A stretch of 64,000 nt of DNA from positions 6,033 to 70,032 of the forward strand of contig JAYGEG010000099.1 of NCBI GenBank assembly GCA_046582495.1, given 5' to 3'. This document shows, piece by piece, positions 26,478 through 35,827 of this stretch. Positions within the stretch are counted from its first letter, which is position 1. Each line of letters opens with the position of its first letter. The position numbers and the translations under genes are program-made. The DNA comes from TMED23 sp913054205 (GTDB lineage Bacteria > Pseudomonadota > Alphaproteobacteria > Rhodospirillales > UBA2165). Below the pieces are notes generated by a model. It saw only the letters and a list, made by a program, of their open reading frames with translations. It had not been told where the DNA came from and searched no databases.

Positions 26478-26903
26478 ATGACAAAACAAATTGAACACTT
26501 ACACTGGCCTGATGCGCCGGACATGTGGATGCCCTATGCACCGGCGATCAAAGTTACCGGTGGCTCAACGATTTATTGCGCTGGTGTTACTGCAGCGCCG
26601 GTCTACCACCATCATCCGCATCGCCCTGAAGAGTTTGATTCCATGCCCGACGACATGGAAGGGCAAGCTCGCGCGGTTATGGAAAATCTAAAACATGGAT
26701 TGGAAGCCGCCGGAGCCACCTTTGCAGATGTCATAGTATGCGACCGTTTTCTCACAGACATGGAAATGCAAGACGATTTGAATAAAGTCTGGAATGAGTA
26801 TTTCACCGATCATAGTCCGGCTTCAACAACGGTTCAGATTGTCCGCCTCGCGACTGATCCGCGCTGTCTCTTGGAGGTCAACGCGATCGCCGTGATCGAC
26901 TAA
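26478..26903 (+). CDS. RidA (YjgF/YER057c/UK114) family protein
   Basis: A 141-residue protein of the Rid family, whose best known members hydrolyse reactive enamine/imine intermediates to 2-oxoacids. The layout is typical: GGSTIYCAGVTAAP near the N-terminus, QARAVMENLKHGLEAAGATFADVI in the middle, and the conserved arginine region ATDPRCLLEVNAIAVI at the end. A start with GGGGAG eight bases upstream and a hairpin terminator right after it define the unit. The exact subfamily and substrate are unknown. Confidence 0.88.
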   Translation: MTKQIEHLHWPDAPDMWMPYAPAIKVTGGSTIYCAGVTAAPVYHHHPHRPEEFDSMPDDMEGQARAVMENLKHGLEAAGATFADVIVCDRFLTDMEMQDDLNKVWNEYFTDHSPASTTVQIVRLATDPRCLLEVNAIAVID

Positions 26904-26933
26904 TCAACACACCTATATTTTTGAATTTTTTGG

Positions 26934-26969
26934 CCGCCTGCGTTTATCGCTGGCGGTTATTTTGTTTTT
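26934..26969 (+). terminator. Intrinsic terminator after the RidA gene
   Basis: A nine-pair stem with one T-T mismatch (CCGCC at 26934-26938 pairs with GGCGG at 26952-26956; GCG pairs with CGC inside) has a TTTAT loop. It is followed on the plus strand by a T-rich tract to 26969. It lies about 30 bp past the stop codon. Confidence 0.8.
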
Positions 26970-27049
26970 GAGGCACTTAATCCCACTTATAATTATAGGA
27001 AATGCACATATAATAGTATAGTCGTTAAAAATGCCGCGAGTTTAATTTT

Positions 27050-28816
27050 ATGAATATGATTATTAGAACTTTCGCGATTGCGATCATCTATGCATTCACC
27101 GGATATAATAGGACAATTGATTTCCTTGCCGCCCGGGAACGTAACATTTTTGTGGCCGCCATCGGGTATCGCTTTATCTGCTATAATCCTATTGGGAGCT
27201 AGTGCACTTCCCGGAATTTTTTTGGCGCACTCGTCATAAATGGTTGGACCTTCTTTAACGGCTGGAGTTTTGATGCTCTAACCGTCCAAACCAGCATTGG
27301 TATTGCAATTGGATCCTGCCTCCAACCACTCGCCGGCAAATATCTCATCGATAGATTTATCCGAAGTGCCAATCCTTTTAGCAGTTTTAAGACCTCCTCG
27401 CAGTTTGCTGTCATCGCACTCCTCATATGCTTGATAAGTTCATCCATCGGCGTCACGAGTCTTTTGCAAGGCAGCTACATTCAATTCGTCTCCCTTCAGT
27501 TTACCTGGCTCACTTGGTGGGCTGGCGATTTAATCGGCATTATAATATTTACGCCAGTCATACTTTTGTTGTCGCGGATGTCGTTAAACCGAGCTGGTAT
27601 AATTGTTGCCATTTTAGTTGTCGGGCTCATCGCATCAAATATGCTTAGCCGTGTTTTGCGAGAAGAAGCGGAAAGGAACTGGAAGGCTCAGGCGGAACAA
27701 TCGGCAGAACGCGCCACCTCAACTTTTCTTTTCTGGTTGGATATCACCTATGCACCAATCAAAAGCCTGGCATTAATATTTAATAGCTCCAGCAATGTAA
27801 CGGAAAAAGAATTCCTCGATGCAGCCGGCGCTTTTAAAGACCAAGAAGATGGCCTGATACCGGATGCTATCGCTTTTGTAAGAAAGCAGAAATTCACGAG
27901 TAATGCCTCTGCTCGATATATTGTTGACTATTCAACCGATAAAAGTGGCTTTTTGTCTCCCGGCTCCGAAGTGACGGAAAATCCCCTTGTCAAAGCCGCC
28001 GCAAAATCTGCAGAAGCAAACAAAAATCAATTAACAATTGGCGCGTTGCAAACTTCAAAATCATCGGACGCCTCTGCTTTTGTTGCTATAACGGTCCGCA
28101 ACGGAGAACAGGAAGGGATTATTATAGGAAAGATCGGGTTAAATAATTTGATAGACGGGCTCTACAATTTGCGCGTACCCACTGGACTTCATTTAATGCT
28201 ACGAGGCCGGGCAGCGGATACGCCTGAAAAAAACCCGCTTCAAAGATTGTATCACCACGGTGCCAAGCATCATACGGCGGAAGACATCACTTCAATTCGA
28301 ACAAAAAGCGCTAAAGCGGATCTTGAGTTTAGCTGGTCCGTTAGCTCTGACTTTATAGGTGGGGCAAACGTGCAATCATCATCGATCCTATTGGTAGGTG
28401 GATCGATTGTAACTTTAATGATTTCACTATTTACCCTGTTCCTTTTTGAACAAAACCGAAAAGTCCAACAGCGCGTATTGGATCGCACCGCTCAACTTAT
28501 ATCTAGTGAAAGGCGATTGCTTGATATTCTGAAGCAAAGCCCGATGGGTGTGGCAATTTCGGACATTTCAAAAGAAGGCATAATTCATTATGCAAATCCG
28601 CGCTTTGCAGAAATGTTCGGATTAGAAGTGGAAGATTTGATCGGAGCGCAAGCGAATGGTCTTTACGCTAATCCGGAGGACAGATTTAAAATTATCAAAG
28701 AATTTGAAGAAAAAGGAGCCGTCGGACGAGAATTGCGAATGATCGATTTGAAAAAAGAGATCAACGAGCTTATGGAAGAAACAGGTAGCGACGCGCCTTA
28801 CGACGTTTTGGATTGA
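27050..28816 (+). pseudogene. MASE1-type membrane sensor with PAS domain; frameshifted, no output domain
   Basis: Reading from an ATG at 27050 needs two frame changes. The first residues (MNMIIRTFAIAIIYAFTGY) are in one frame. The MASE1 core PPGNVTFLWPPSG is in the next frame from about 27105. The original frame resumes at a run of seven Ts (27217-27223) and stays open to 28816. One extra base and one missing base therefore cancel. MASE1 is the eight-span sensory membrane domain; its later landmark TWWAGDLIG is present. A CHASE-like periplasmic region, one span (about 28380-28440) and a PAS domain (LLDILKQSPMGVAISD) follow. The protein then stops after LKKEINELMEE, where a kinase or GGDEF domain would be expected. 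A shorter product could start at the TTG at 27431. It is either a decayed sensor or an intact input module with base-calling errors. Confidence 0.75.
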
Positions 28817-29283
28817 GCCTCTGAATTTCCGAGAATTGTCGTAATCCGCATCAGCATGTTCAACAATTGCTCGCGTTCACCAACCTCTAGCACGGTATCC
28901 ATTAGGCATTCCTGAGCTTCGATGCTGGTTGTTGAAAGCTCGGCTTTGTTTTGTCCAACCTTTGTCAGCCACAATCCGAAATAGCGACCATCTTCGGCAT
29001 TTCTTCTCCGGTTAATCCATTTACGGTCCATCAGTCGATTAACCGCATAAGAAAGCGTAGACTTATCAAGCCCGTATAATTTTGTCAGCGTCTTCTGATT
29101 GATGCCAGGATTGGCTCCCACAATCGTCAGCAAACCGAACTCACCTGGCGTCACGCCAATGCTTTTCATCTTGGCTTCAATATCGCGAAAAACCGCTGTT
29201 TGAGCTTGGCGAATTTGATAGCCGAGATAACTTGGCAAGGCCGCCAATTTTACAGCGTCATCATTTTGTTCTTCATCATGCAT
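28798..29283 (-). CDS. MarR family transcriptional regulator
   Basis: A 161-residue winged-helix regulator. The MarR core is visible: a dimerisation helix (LPSYLGYQIRQAQTAVFRDIEAKM), then TPGEFGLLTIVGANPGINQKTLTKLYGLDKSTLSYAVNRLMDRKWI as the recognition part, and the wing RNAEDGRYFGLWLTKVG. It is divergent from the Rieske oxygenase gene across 143 bp, the usual arrangement for a repressor of a catabolic operon, and its 3' end overlaps the sensor gene by 19 bp tail to tail. The ligand is unknown; an aromatic substrate of the oxygenase is a reasonable guess. Confidence 0.9.
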   Translation of the reverse strand: MHDEEQNDDAVKLAALPSYLGYQIRQAQTAVFRDIEAKMKSIGVTPGEFGLLTIVGANPGINQKTLTKLYGLDKSTLSYAVNRLMDRKWINRRRNAEDGRYFGLWLTKVGQNKAELSTTSIEAQECLMDTVLEVGEREQLLNMLMRITTILGNSEAQSKTS

Positions 29284-29426
29284 TAAATAAATCCAATGAT
29301 ATCAAATCCTTGTGATATTATATAAAAAATTAGTTGGTAGTTCAAACTATTTTTTGTACTATCCAGAAACAGCTGTAAGGCAGCCCAAGAAAAGCTCAGC
29401 AATAGAGCCGGAGGAAACCCTTAATT
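29284..29426. promoter_or_regulatory. Divergent control region with candidate MarR operators
   Basis: Two palindromes lie in the 143 bp between the MarR gene and the oxygenase gene. One is ATATCA (29299-29304) and TGATAT (29313-29318) with an eight-base spacer, close to the MarR start. The other is TAGTT-CA-AACTA (29338-29349), preceded by a further TAGTT at 29331. MarR proteins usually bind 16-20 bp palindromes in such places. GGAGGAAA near 29410 is the ribosome site of the oxygenase gene. Confidence 0.55.
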
Positions 29427-30740
29427 ATGAAGCAAGACAGAAACGATTTATTGACGCTCACCGGTCCGGGGCATCCTGCCGGAAAAGTGCTGCGTCAATA
29501 TTGGATGCCGGCAGCCCTCAGTGATGAGTTGGATGATCATCGGCCGATCGTTCCGATCAGGCTGATGGGCGAAGATTTGGTATTATTTAGAAGTGATGAA
29601 GGAGCACTCGGCCTGCTCGATCGCCAATGTCCGCACCGCGGGGTCGATTTATGTTATGGCCGTCTCGAAGACGGTGGGCTTAGATGCCCGTTTCACGGCT
29701 GGCATTTCACGACGGATGGTCAATGTACCGAACAACCGGGTGAGCCTGCAGATTCAATAATTTTTGAGCAGATCAAAACGACGGCCTATCCCGTGGTCGA
29801 AAAGAACGGCATCATTTTTGCTTTCATGGGCGAAGGGGAGCCGCCTGCTTTCCCGGAACTTGATTGCTTCAGAGCACCAGACAGCCACGTTTTTGCCTTC
29901 AAAGGACTATGGCAATGCAATTGGCTGCAAGCGCTTGAGGTCGGTATCGATCCGGCGCACGCCTCTTTCCTTCATCGTTTTTTTGAAGACGAAAACCCAG
30001 ATGATCAATACGGCAAGCAATTTCGAGACACTGCGGCGGATACCGACATTCCAATCACTCAGGTGCTGCGCGACTACCATCGCCCGGAAATCATCACAGA
30101 ACAGACAGATTTTGGTATTCGCATCAAAACTTTGCGGCATCTTGAGAACGACAAAACCCATGTTCGCGTAACCAATCAAGTCTTCCCTTCAGCCATCACC
30201 ATTCCAATGTCGAGCGATATGACCATCACCCAATGGCATGTTCCGATAGATGAGCAGAATTGTTATTGGTACGCCATATTCACCAGTTTTACCGATCCCA
30301 TCGACAAACAAAAAATGCGTGATCAGAGATTGGCGGAACACTCCCTCCCGGATTACATGCCAAACAAGAATAAGAGCAATCACTACGGCTTTGACAGCGA
30401 AGAGCAAAAATCTCTCACCTATACCGGCATGGGCATGGACATAAACGTCCATGATCAATGGGCCTGCGAGTCCATGGGTGTTGTCCAGGATCGTACTAAG
30501 GAACATCTCGGCACCACCGACAAGGCCATTTCAGCCTATCGGCGTCTGCTGCTGCAAACGATTTCCAAAATTGAAAATGGAGAAAAGGATCTCATCGGCA
30601 TCGTTACCGAAGATACGGCGAAAAACATTAAAGGGCCAATTGCGCTGGACGCGATAGGTGAGACGGAAAATTGGGAAAACACCTGGATAGACGGCGATGC
30701 AAAACGGCGCGCCGTCTGTCCTTGGGATGCCGACCTTTAA
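29427..30740 (+). CDS. Rieske non-haem iron oxygenase, large subunit (phthalate-dioxygenase-like)
   Basis: A 437-residue oxygenase component. The Rieske 2Fe-2S ligands are C68, H70, C87 and H90 (CPHRGVDL and CPFHGWHF). The mononuclear iron site is in GIDPAHASFLH, with H178 and H183 and the bridging D175. Length and this motif resemble phthalate 4,5-dioxygenase and related demethylases of the single-subunit type, which need a separate reductase. No reductase or small subunit gene is nearby. The start follows a good GGAGGAAA site. It is the first gene of a run with a GS-like ligase, a PhyH oxygenase and a cupin, divergent from a MarR gene. The substrate cannot be told from the sequence. Confidence 0.9.
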   Translation: MKQDRNDLLTLTGPGHPAGKVLRQYWMPAALSDELDDHRPIVPIRLMGEDLVLFRSDEGALGLLDRQCPHRGVDLCYGRLEDGGLRCPFHGWHFTTDGQCTEQPGEPADSIIFEQIKTTAYPVVEKNGIIFAFMGEGEPPAFPELDCFRAPDSHVFAFKGLWQCNWLQALEVGIDPAHASFLHRFFEDENPDDQYGKQFRDTAADTDIPITQVLRDYHRPEIITEQTDFGIRIKTLRHLENDKTHVRVTNQVFPSAITIPMSSDMTITQWHVPIDEQNCYWYAIFTSFTDPIDKQKMRDQRLAEHSLPDYMPNKNKSNHYGFDSEEQKSLTYTGMGMDINVHDQWACESMGVVQDRTKEHLGTTDKAISAYRRLLLQTISKIENGEKDLIGIVTEDTAKNIKGPIALDAIGETENWENTWIDGDAKRRAVCPWDADL

Positions 30741-30767
30741 AGAAACACTGGGAACACGAGGCACTTT

Positions 30768-32234
30768 ATGAGCGAAAATAACGGTAGTATGGGTCGCGAC
30801 AATTTTGCGGAGCGATTTGATCTTTGGAACATTGAGCAAAAAGCCGCTGCCAAAGACATCGAAAAGCAAATCAAAGACCTGGATCTTGAGGTCATTCGAA
30901 TTTCCTTTCCAGATCAACATGGCATATTGCGCGGCAAAACGATTGTCGCCGATGAAATTTCGTCAGCGCTCCGCAATGGCGTCGGCATGGTGACGACCTT
31001 GCTTGCCAAGGACACATCGCACAAAACGGTTTTTCCGTGGTTTACTGAGGGCGGCGGCTTCGGCATGGAGGAAATGACCGGCGGTGGTGATTTTTTGATG
31101 GTGGCGGACCCGACGACCTTTCGGGTTCTGCCTTGGGCACATAAAACCGGCTGGCTCCTCGCCGACATTTATTTTCCGAACGGCAAGCCGGTACCCTTTT
31201 CAACCCGCCAAATTCTGCGCGACGCGTTAAGTGAGTTAGGCGAGGCCGGCTATGATTACGTCAGTGGCCTTGAAGTTGAATTTCATCTTTTTAAGCTAGA
31301 AGACCCTAAACTCCGCCCTGAACAAGCTGGCCAGCCTGCCGAGCCGCCGGAGGTCAGCCTACTGGCCCATGGATTCCAGTATTTGACCGAGCAGCGCATG
31401 GACGAAATTGATCCCCATCTTGAGACTTTGAGGCGGCATTTGCTTGATATTGGTCTACCTCTTCGTACTCTCGAAGTGGAGTATGGCCCGAGCCAGGTCG
31501 AAATTACCTTTAATCCCGGCGTTGGGTTGGCAACTGCGGATGCGATGATTTTGTTTAGAAGTGCGGTGAAACAAATCGCTCATCGCCAAGGACTTCACGC
31601 GACATTTATGTGCCGGCCCAATTTGCCAAATTTGTTTTCATCTGGCTGGCATCTCCATCAAAGCCTGCTCGACAAAAATACCGGAGACAACGTATTTATC
31701 CCGGATACAGATGAGCACGCGCTCTCCCTGCTTGGCCGTCAGTTTGTTGCCGGGCTTTTGAAACATGCCAGAGGTGCCGCACTTTTCTCAACGCCAACGA
31801 TCAATGGCTACAAGCGCTATCAGCCTTATTCTCTGGCACCGGACCGCGCGCTTTGGGGGCGAGATAATCGCGGTGCCATGCTGCGGGTTATTGGCGGTGC
31901 AGGTGATGCCGGCTCCAGGATCGAAAACAGAATTGGCGAGCCTGCCGCAAATCCGTATCTCTATCTCGCCTCACAGATATATTCAGGTCTCGACGGTATC
32001 TATAATGAGCTGGAGCCATCGACACCGGTCGATGCCGCCTATGATACCGATGCCCCACCGCTTCCCCGCTCGCTGTTAGAGGCGACATTTGCGCTCAAAG
32101 AAGATAGCTATATCCGGGAGAAATTCGGTGATCAGTTCATCGATTATATCCTGCACATCAAGGAAGCCGAAATCAGCCGTTTCCTCTCAACCGTCACCGA
32201 TTGGGAACATAAAGAATATTTCGAGATTTTTTAA
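30768..32234 (+). CDS. Glutamine synthetase family ligase, probably gamma-glutamylating
   Basis: A 488-residue GS-fold protein. Metal and catalytic residues are mostly kept: GLEVEFHLF (paired Glu), EVEYGPSQVEITF (Glu pair), GWHLHQSL (His), the arginine region RDNRGAML, and ENRIGEPAANPYLY at the end. It differs from housekeeping GlnA in length and in lacking the adenylylation loop consensus, and resembles GS-like ligases that gamma-glutamylate amines (PuuA, IpuC, aniline TdnQ types). It starts 27 bp after the Rieske oxygenase, so the two are almost certainly cotranscribed. The pairing recalls aniline catabolism, where a GS-like ligase activates the amine before ring oxygenation. This analogy is inference. 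Confidence 0.85.
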   Translation: MSENNGSMGRDNFAERFDLWNIEQKAAAKDIEKQIKDLDLEVIRISFPDQHGILRGKTIVADEISSALRNGVGMVTTLLAKDTSHKTVFPWFTEGGGFGMEEMTGGGDFLMVADPTTFRVLPWAHKTGWLLADIYFPNGKPVPFSTRQILRDALSELGEAGYDYVSGLEVEFHLFKLEDPKLRPEQAGQPAEPPEVSLLAHGFQYLTEQRMDEIDPHLETLRRHLLDIGLPLRTLEVEYGPSQVEITFNPGVGLATADAMILFRSAVKQIAHRQGLHATFMCRPNLPNLFSSGWHLHQSLLDKNTGDNVFIPDTDEHALSLLGRQFVAGLLKHARGAALFSTPTINGYKRYQPYSLAPDRALWGRDNRGAMLRVIGGAGDAGSRIENRIGEPAANPYLYLASQIYSGLDGIYNELEPSTPVDAAYDTDAPPLPRSLLEATFALKEDSYIREKFGDQFIDYILHIKEAEISRFLSTVTDWEHKEYFEIF

Positions 32235-32380
32235 TAAAACTCAAATATTTTACCTCGTGAAATCGCCATAGATTTTAGGAGAATAGTGAGTTCATACGTT
32301 TTAGGGTGTATTTTGATATTCTCATGATGGCGGGATTTGTATAGCTGATGCTGCTATCCGCTCAAACAGGTAAAACGCGT

Positions 32381-33235
32381 ATGAAAAGCCCCTTTAAACT
32401 TCAAGATGTTCCTGTCTCTGATTCAGACGTCTCAATTTATGAGCGAGACGGCGTTGTTTGTATCAAAAATGCTATTTCCATTGATTGGATTGAAAAACTT
32501 CGTGTCGCCGCTGACTGGGTACAGCAAAATCCAGGCCCCTATGACACTGATCTTACAACTGGCGGGAAAGGTCAGTTCTATGGCGGGCAATTTTTGTGGT
32601 TACGCCGCGAGGAATTCAAAGAGTTTCTCTTCTCCTCACCAATTGCCGCCATTGTCGCCCGCCTGATGGCCAGCAAGCGCGTACAATTATTTTATGATTT
32701 TTTACTGACCAAGGAACCAGGCGGCTCAAACAAAACGCCCTGGCATCAGGACAGGCTCTATTATCCTCTTAAAGGCAAGGGAGCCGATAATATCTGTTCC
32801 ACCTGGATTGCGCTTGATCCGGTTACCATCGATTCTGGCGCCGTCGAATATATTTCCGGTTCCCACAAATGGGGCCACGCTTATGTGCCCGAATCTTTTA
32901 CTTTCGATGAGCGTTTTGACGGCCATGACGATATCAAAAAACTGCCCGATATAGATGCAGACAGAGATCAATATGACATTAAAAGCTGGGATTTGGAGCC
33001 CGGCGATATAGTGGCCCATCACGTTTTAAATGTTCACGGCGCACCTGAAAACACAGCCGACATTCGCCGCCGCGGTCATGCCATTCGCTGGATCAGCGGT
33101 GAAGTGAAATTTGATCCACGTCCCGAGACTCAGCCGATATTGAGGGAAGCGGTTGAAAATGGCCCAAGCCCTCAAACAGCAAATCAGGTGCTATCGGGCG
33201 AAACATTTCCTGTCATAAATTTTGGTGATAATTGA
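32381..33235 (+). CDS. Phytanoyl-CoA dioxygenase (PhyH) family Fe(II)/2-oxoglutarate oxygenase
   Basis: About 284 residues from the ATG at 32381 (MKSPFKL). An in-frame ATG at 32348 would add 11 residues but has no better ribosome site. The iron ligands are in WHQDRLYYP (His and Asp, spacing HxD) and the distal His in VLNVHGAPEN; the arginines just after (DIRRRGHAIRW) fit 2-oxoglutarate binding. PhyH enzymes hydroxylate small molecules, lipids or natural products. It lies about 145 bp after the GS-like gene on the same strand and may belong to the same pathway, although the gap allows its own promoter. Confidence 0.88.
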   Translation: MKSPFKLQDVPVSDSDVSIYERDGVVCIKNAISIDWIEKLRVAADWVQQNPGPYDTDLTTGGKGQFYGGQFLWLRREEFKEFLFSSPIAAIVARLMASKRVQLFYDFLLTKEPGGSNKTPWHQDRLYYPLKGKGADNICSTWIALDPVTIDSGAVEYISGSHKWGHAYVPESFTFDERFDGHDDIKKLPDIDADRDQYDIKSWDLEPGDIVAHHVLNVHGAPENTADIRRRGHAIRWISGEVKFDPRPETQPILREAVENGPSPQTANQVLSGETFPVINFGDN

Positions 33236-33278
33236 AAAGACGGTATATACTTAAAATACAAAATCGGAGACCATTGAA

Positions 33279-33848
33279 ATGCCATATACGCTTGAAAACT
33301 TTTGTGATGATTGCCGGGCCACCTATGATCCGGCCACCGGCAACGCCGATCTTGAAGAGGTGAGAGTTCATCTTGAAAGCTTGCTGGAGAACCAAGAGTT
33401 TCTTCAAGAACATTGCGGACCTGACGCTGAAATTGGCGCTCATACCCTTTATACAGATGATGAAAGAGGATTTATTGTCTTGGCCCACATTATGGAAAAT
33501 GGGCGCACGTCGCCGCCGCATGACCATGGCGCTTCTTGGGCGATATATGGCCAAGCGACTAAATTCACCGACATGACCGAATATGACAGGCAGGATGACG
33601 GATCGGAGCAAGATAAAGCCAAAGTCGAAAAAACGAGAAAATATCGACTGGAACCGGGTATGGCCGGAATATTTGGCGCGCACGAAATTCATTCCATCCA
33701 TTTTCCGGACAACGCACGTTTTATCCGCGTGACCGGCACCGATCTCAGCACCATCGAAACTTTGGCATACAATATGGACGAAGGATCGGTAAAAGTTATC
33801 CCGCCAAGTGCTGATGGATTAGGCGCTGGACAGGCCTCCGCCGACTAG
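33279..33848 (+). CDS. Cupin-fold protein, cysteine-dioxygenase-like
   Basis: A 189-residue protein with a cupin metal motif: H81 and H83 in SPPHDHGASWAIYG, and a later histidine in FGAHEIHSIHF. Size and the PPHDHG...WAIYGQ pattern resemble thiol dioxygenases and small cupin oxygenases found in catabolic operons. It starts 43 bp after the PhyH gene behind a GGAG site and ends two bases from the convergent mtnA. It could be a ring-opening or sulfur oxidising enzyme; the sequence does not decide. Confidence 0.78.
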   Translation: MPYTLENFCDDCRATYDPATGNADLEEVRVHLESLLENQEFLQEHCGPDAEIGAHTLYTDDERGFIVLAHIMENGRTSPPHDHGASWAIYGQATKFTDMTEYDRQDDGSEQDKAKVEKTRKYRLEPGMAGIFGAHEIHSIHFPDNARFIRVTGTDLSTIETLAYNMDEGSVKVIPPSADGLGAGQASAD

Positions 33849-33850
33849 CG

Positions 33851-34942
33851 CTACGCAAACTCCGGAAACAGCTTTTTGAGACCTTCTGCACTGGCGTCAC
33901 TGACACCGCGCTCGGTGATTAAACCAGTGACCAAACGCCGCGGTGTGACATCAAACGCATAATTTGCCGCCGGACTGCCATCCGGTGTGATTTGAACGTC
34001 TGAGATCACGCCTGAGCTATCCCTGCCGGTCATGATCGTAACCTCGGTCGCATCACGTTCTTCGATGGGGATATCACGCACACCATCTTCTACGGTCCAA
34101 TCAATGGTTGGCGATGGAAGACCAACGTAAAACGGCAAGCCATTATCGAAGGCGGCGAGCGCTTTCAAATAAGTACCTATCTTATTACATACATCACCCG
34201 TGAATGTCGTCCGGTCCGTGCCCGTGATGACCATATCAACTTGGCCATGTTGCATCAGATGGCCACCGACATTATCAACGATCACTGTGTGCGGCACGCC
34301 GTGCTGGCCAAGTTCCCAGGCGGTGAGGCTGGCCCCTTGGTTGCGCGGCCGGGTTTCATCCGCCCAAACATGCACATCAATGCCGGCGTTATGAGCTTTG
34401 TAGATAGGTGCCAACGCCGTGCCCCAATCGACAGTCGCCAGCCAACCAGCATTACAATGGGTGAGTATATTGACGGTCTTGCCATTTTTTTTGGCAGCGA
34501 TTTCTTTGATGATCTCCACACCGTGCTCGCCGATGTTCGAGCAAATCTCGACATCCTCATCACAAATCTCGGCGGCACGTTTGTAAGCCGCCGCCTCGCG
34601 TTCACTCAACGGCAGAGGCTCGAGCAAAGCTTTCATATCATCCAACGCCCAGCGCAAATTGACCGCCGTTGGCCGCGTCGCAAATAAGTGATCGTACATA
34701 GAGGCGAGATTTGCATCAGAGGCATCTTCGCGCATTGCCAGCGCGGCGCCGTAAGCCGCTGTCGCGCCGATTAGCGGCGCCCCCCGCACCCGCATGTCTT
34801 TGATCGCGATCGCCGCGTCTTGCATCCTCTCAAGCCGCACCGTGACAAACTCATGCGGCAGCTTGGTCTGATCGATGATCTCTGCCGCCCAGCCGTCTTC
34901 TGCGAGCCAGATCGTCCGGTAAGGCGTGCCGTTGACTTCCAT
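33851..34942 (-). CDS. mtnA: S-methyl-5-thioribose-1-phosphate isomerase
   Basis: Converts methylthioribose 1-phosphate to methylthioribulose 1-phosphate in methionine salvage. The 363 residues have the catalytic cysteine C163 in NILTHCNAGWLAT and aspartate D243 in MVITGTDRTTFTGDV, with the RGAPLIGATAAYG segment near the N-terminus. The start overlaps the mtnP stop by one base (TAATG), so the two enzymes of consecutive steps are coupled. The later mtn genes are not in the window. Confidence 0.95.
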   Translation of the reverse strand: MEVNGTPYRTIWLAEDGWAAEIIDQTKLPHEFVTVRLERMQDAAIAIKDMRVRGAPLIGATAAYGAALAMREDASDANLASMYDHLFATRPTAVNLRWALDDMKALLEPLPLSEREAAAYKRAAEICDEDVEICSNIGEHGVEIIKEIAAKKNGKTVNILTHCNAGWLATVDWGTALAPIYKAHNAGIDVHVWADETRPRNQGASLTAWELGQHGVPHTVIVDNVGGHLMQHGQVDMVITGTDRTTFTGDVCNKIGTYLKALAAFDNGLPFYVGLPSPTIDWTVEDGVRDIPIEERDATEVTIMTGRDSSGVISDVQITPDGSPAANYAFDVTPRRLVTGLITERGVSDASAEGLKKLFPEFA

Positions 34943-35817
34943 TATTCCAGCACCCTGCCCGCAACCGCGTCGAGCTTCGCCAGCACATCTGGATCACGTG
35001 CATCCGGCGACGTGATCAGCGCGTTATCAAGCGCGGTGTGGCAGCCATCGGAACAAAGTTCGGTGCGGCCGGAAAGTTTAGGCGCAACTTCTTTGACCAA
35101 AGACGCTGCGTTTGCTGCATTGCCGAGCAGGACCTTAATAATCGCATCGACCGTCACGTCATCATGATCCGGATGCCAGCAATCAAAGTCTGTCACCATC
35201 GCCACCGTCGCGTAACACATCTCGGCTTCGCGGGCGAGTTTGGCTTCCGGCATATTGGTCATGCCGATCACATCACAACCCCAGGATTTATAGAGTTGCG
35301 ATTCTGCGAGGGTCGAAAATTGTGGGCCTTCCATCGCCAAATAGGTGCCGCCGCGCTGGGTTTTGATACCGAGCGTTTTTGCGCCTTCTTCCAAAGCATC
35401 ACCGAGCCTGGAACACACCGGATGACCAAAGCCGACATGAGCGACCATGCCGGTCTCAAAAAAACTTTTTACACGGGCAAAGGTGCGATCAATAAACTGA
35501 TCAACGATGACGAAGGCGCCGGGATCAAGCTCTTCTTTGAACGAGCCACAGGCCGATAGCGACAATATTTCGGTAACACCGGCGCGTTTCAAAGCATCAA
35601 TATTGGCCCTGAAATTTAATTCTGATGGCGGGATTTTATGACCGCGGCTATGGCGCGGCAAAAACACCAACTGCTGCCCTTCTAATTCTCCAAATAGAAA
35701 CTCATCCGAAGTTTCACCGAACGGACTTTCGATCCGCTCCCAGCGGGTGTTGGTGAGACCGTCGATCTCGTAAAGACCACTGCCACCGATAATGCCGATA
35801 ATTGGTGTTTCTGACAT
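34942..35817 (-). CDS. mtnP: S-methyl-5'-thioadenosine phosphorylase
   Basis: Cleaves methylthioadenosine to adenine and methylthioribose 1-phosphate, the step before mtnA. The 291 residues show the phosphate loop GIIGGSGLYEIDGL, PRHSRGHKIPPSELNFRAN, the GTYLAMEGPQFSTLAES substrate segment and VIGMTNMPEAKLAREAEMCY, typical of MTAP-type phosphorylases. It lies 10 bp after the cyclophilin gene on the same strand. Confidence 0.95.
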   Translation of the reverse strand: MSETPIIGIIGGSGLYEIDGLTNTRWERIESPFGETSDEFLFGELEGQQLVFLPRHSRGHKIPPSELNFRANIDALKRAGVTEILSLSACGSFKEELDPGAFVIVDQFIDRTFARVKSFFETGMVAHVGFGHPVCSRLGDALEEGAKTLGIKTQRGGTYLAMEGPQFSTLAESQLYKSWGCDVIGMTNMPEAKLAREAEMCYATVAMVTDFDCWHPDHDDVTVDAIIKVLLGNAANAASLVKEVAPKLSGRTELCSDGCHTALDNALITSPDARDPDVLAKLDAVAGRVLE

Positions 35818-35827
35818 GTCGAAGCCT

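Noticed and set aside
27427..27648. 73-codon plus-strand frame inside the MASE1 gene
   Set aside because: Out of frame with the clear MASE1 and PAS reading and without domain content.
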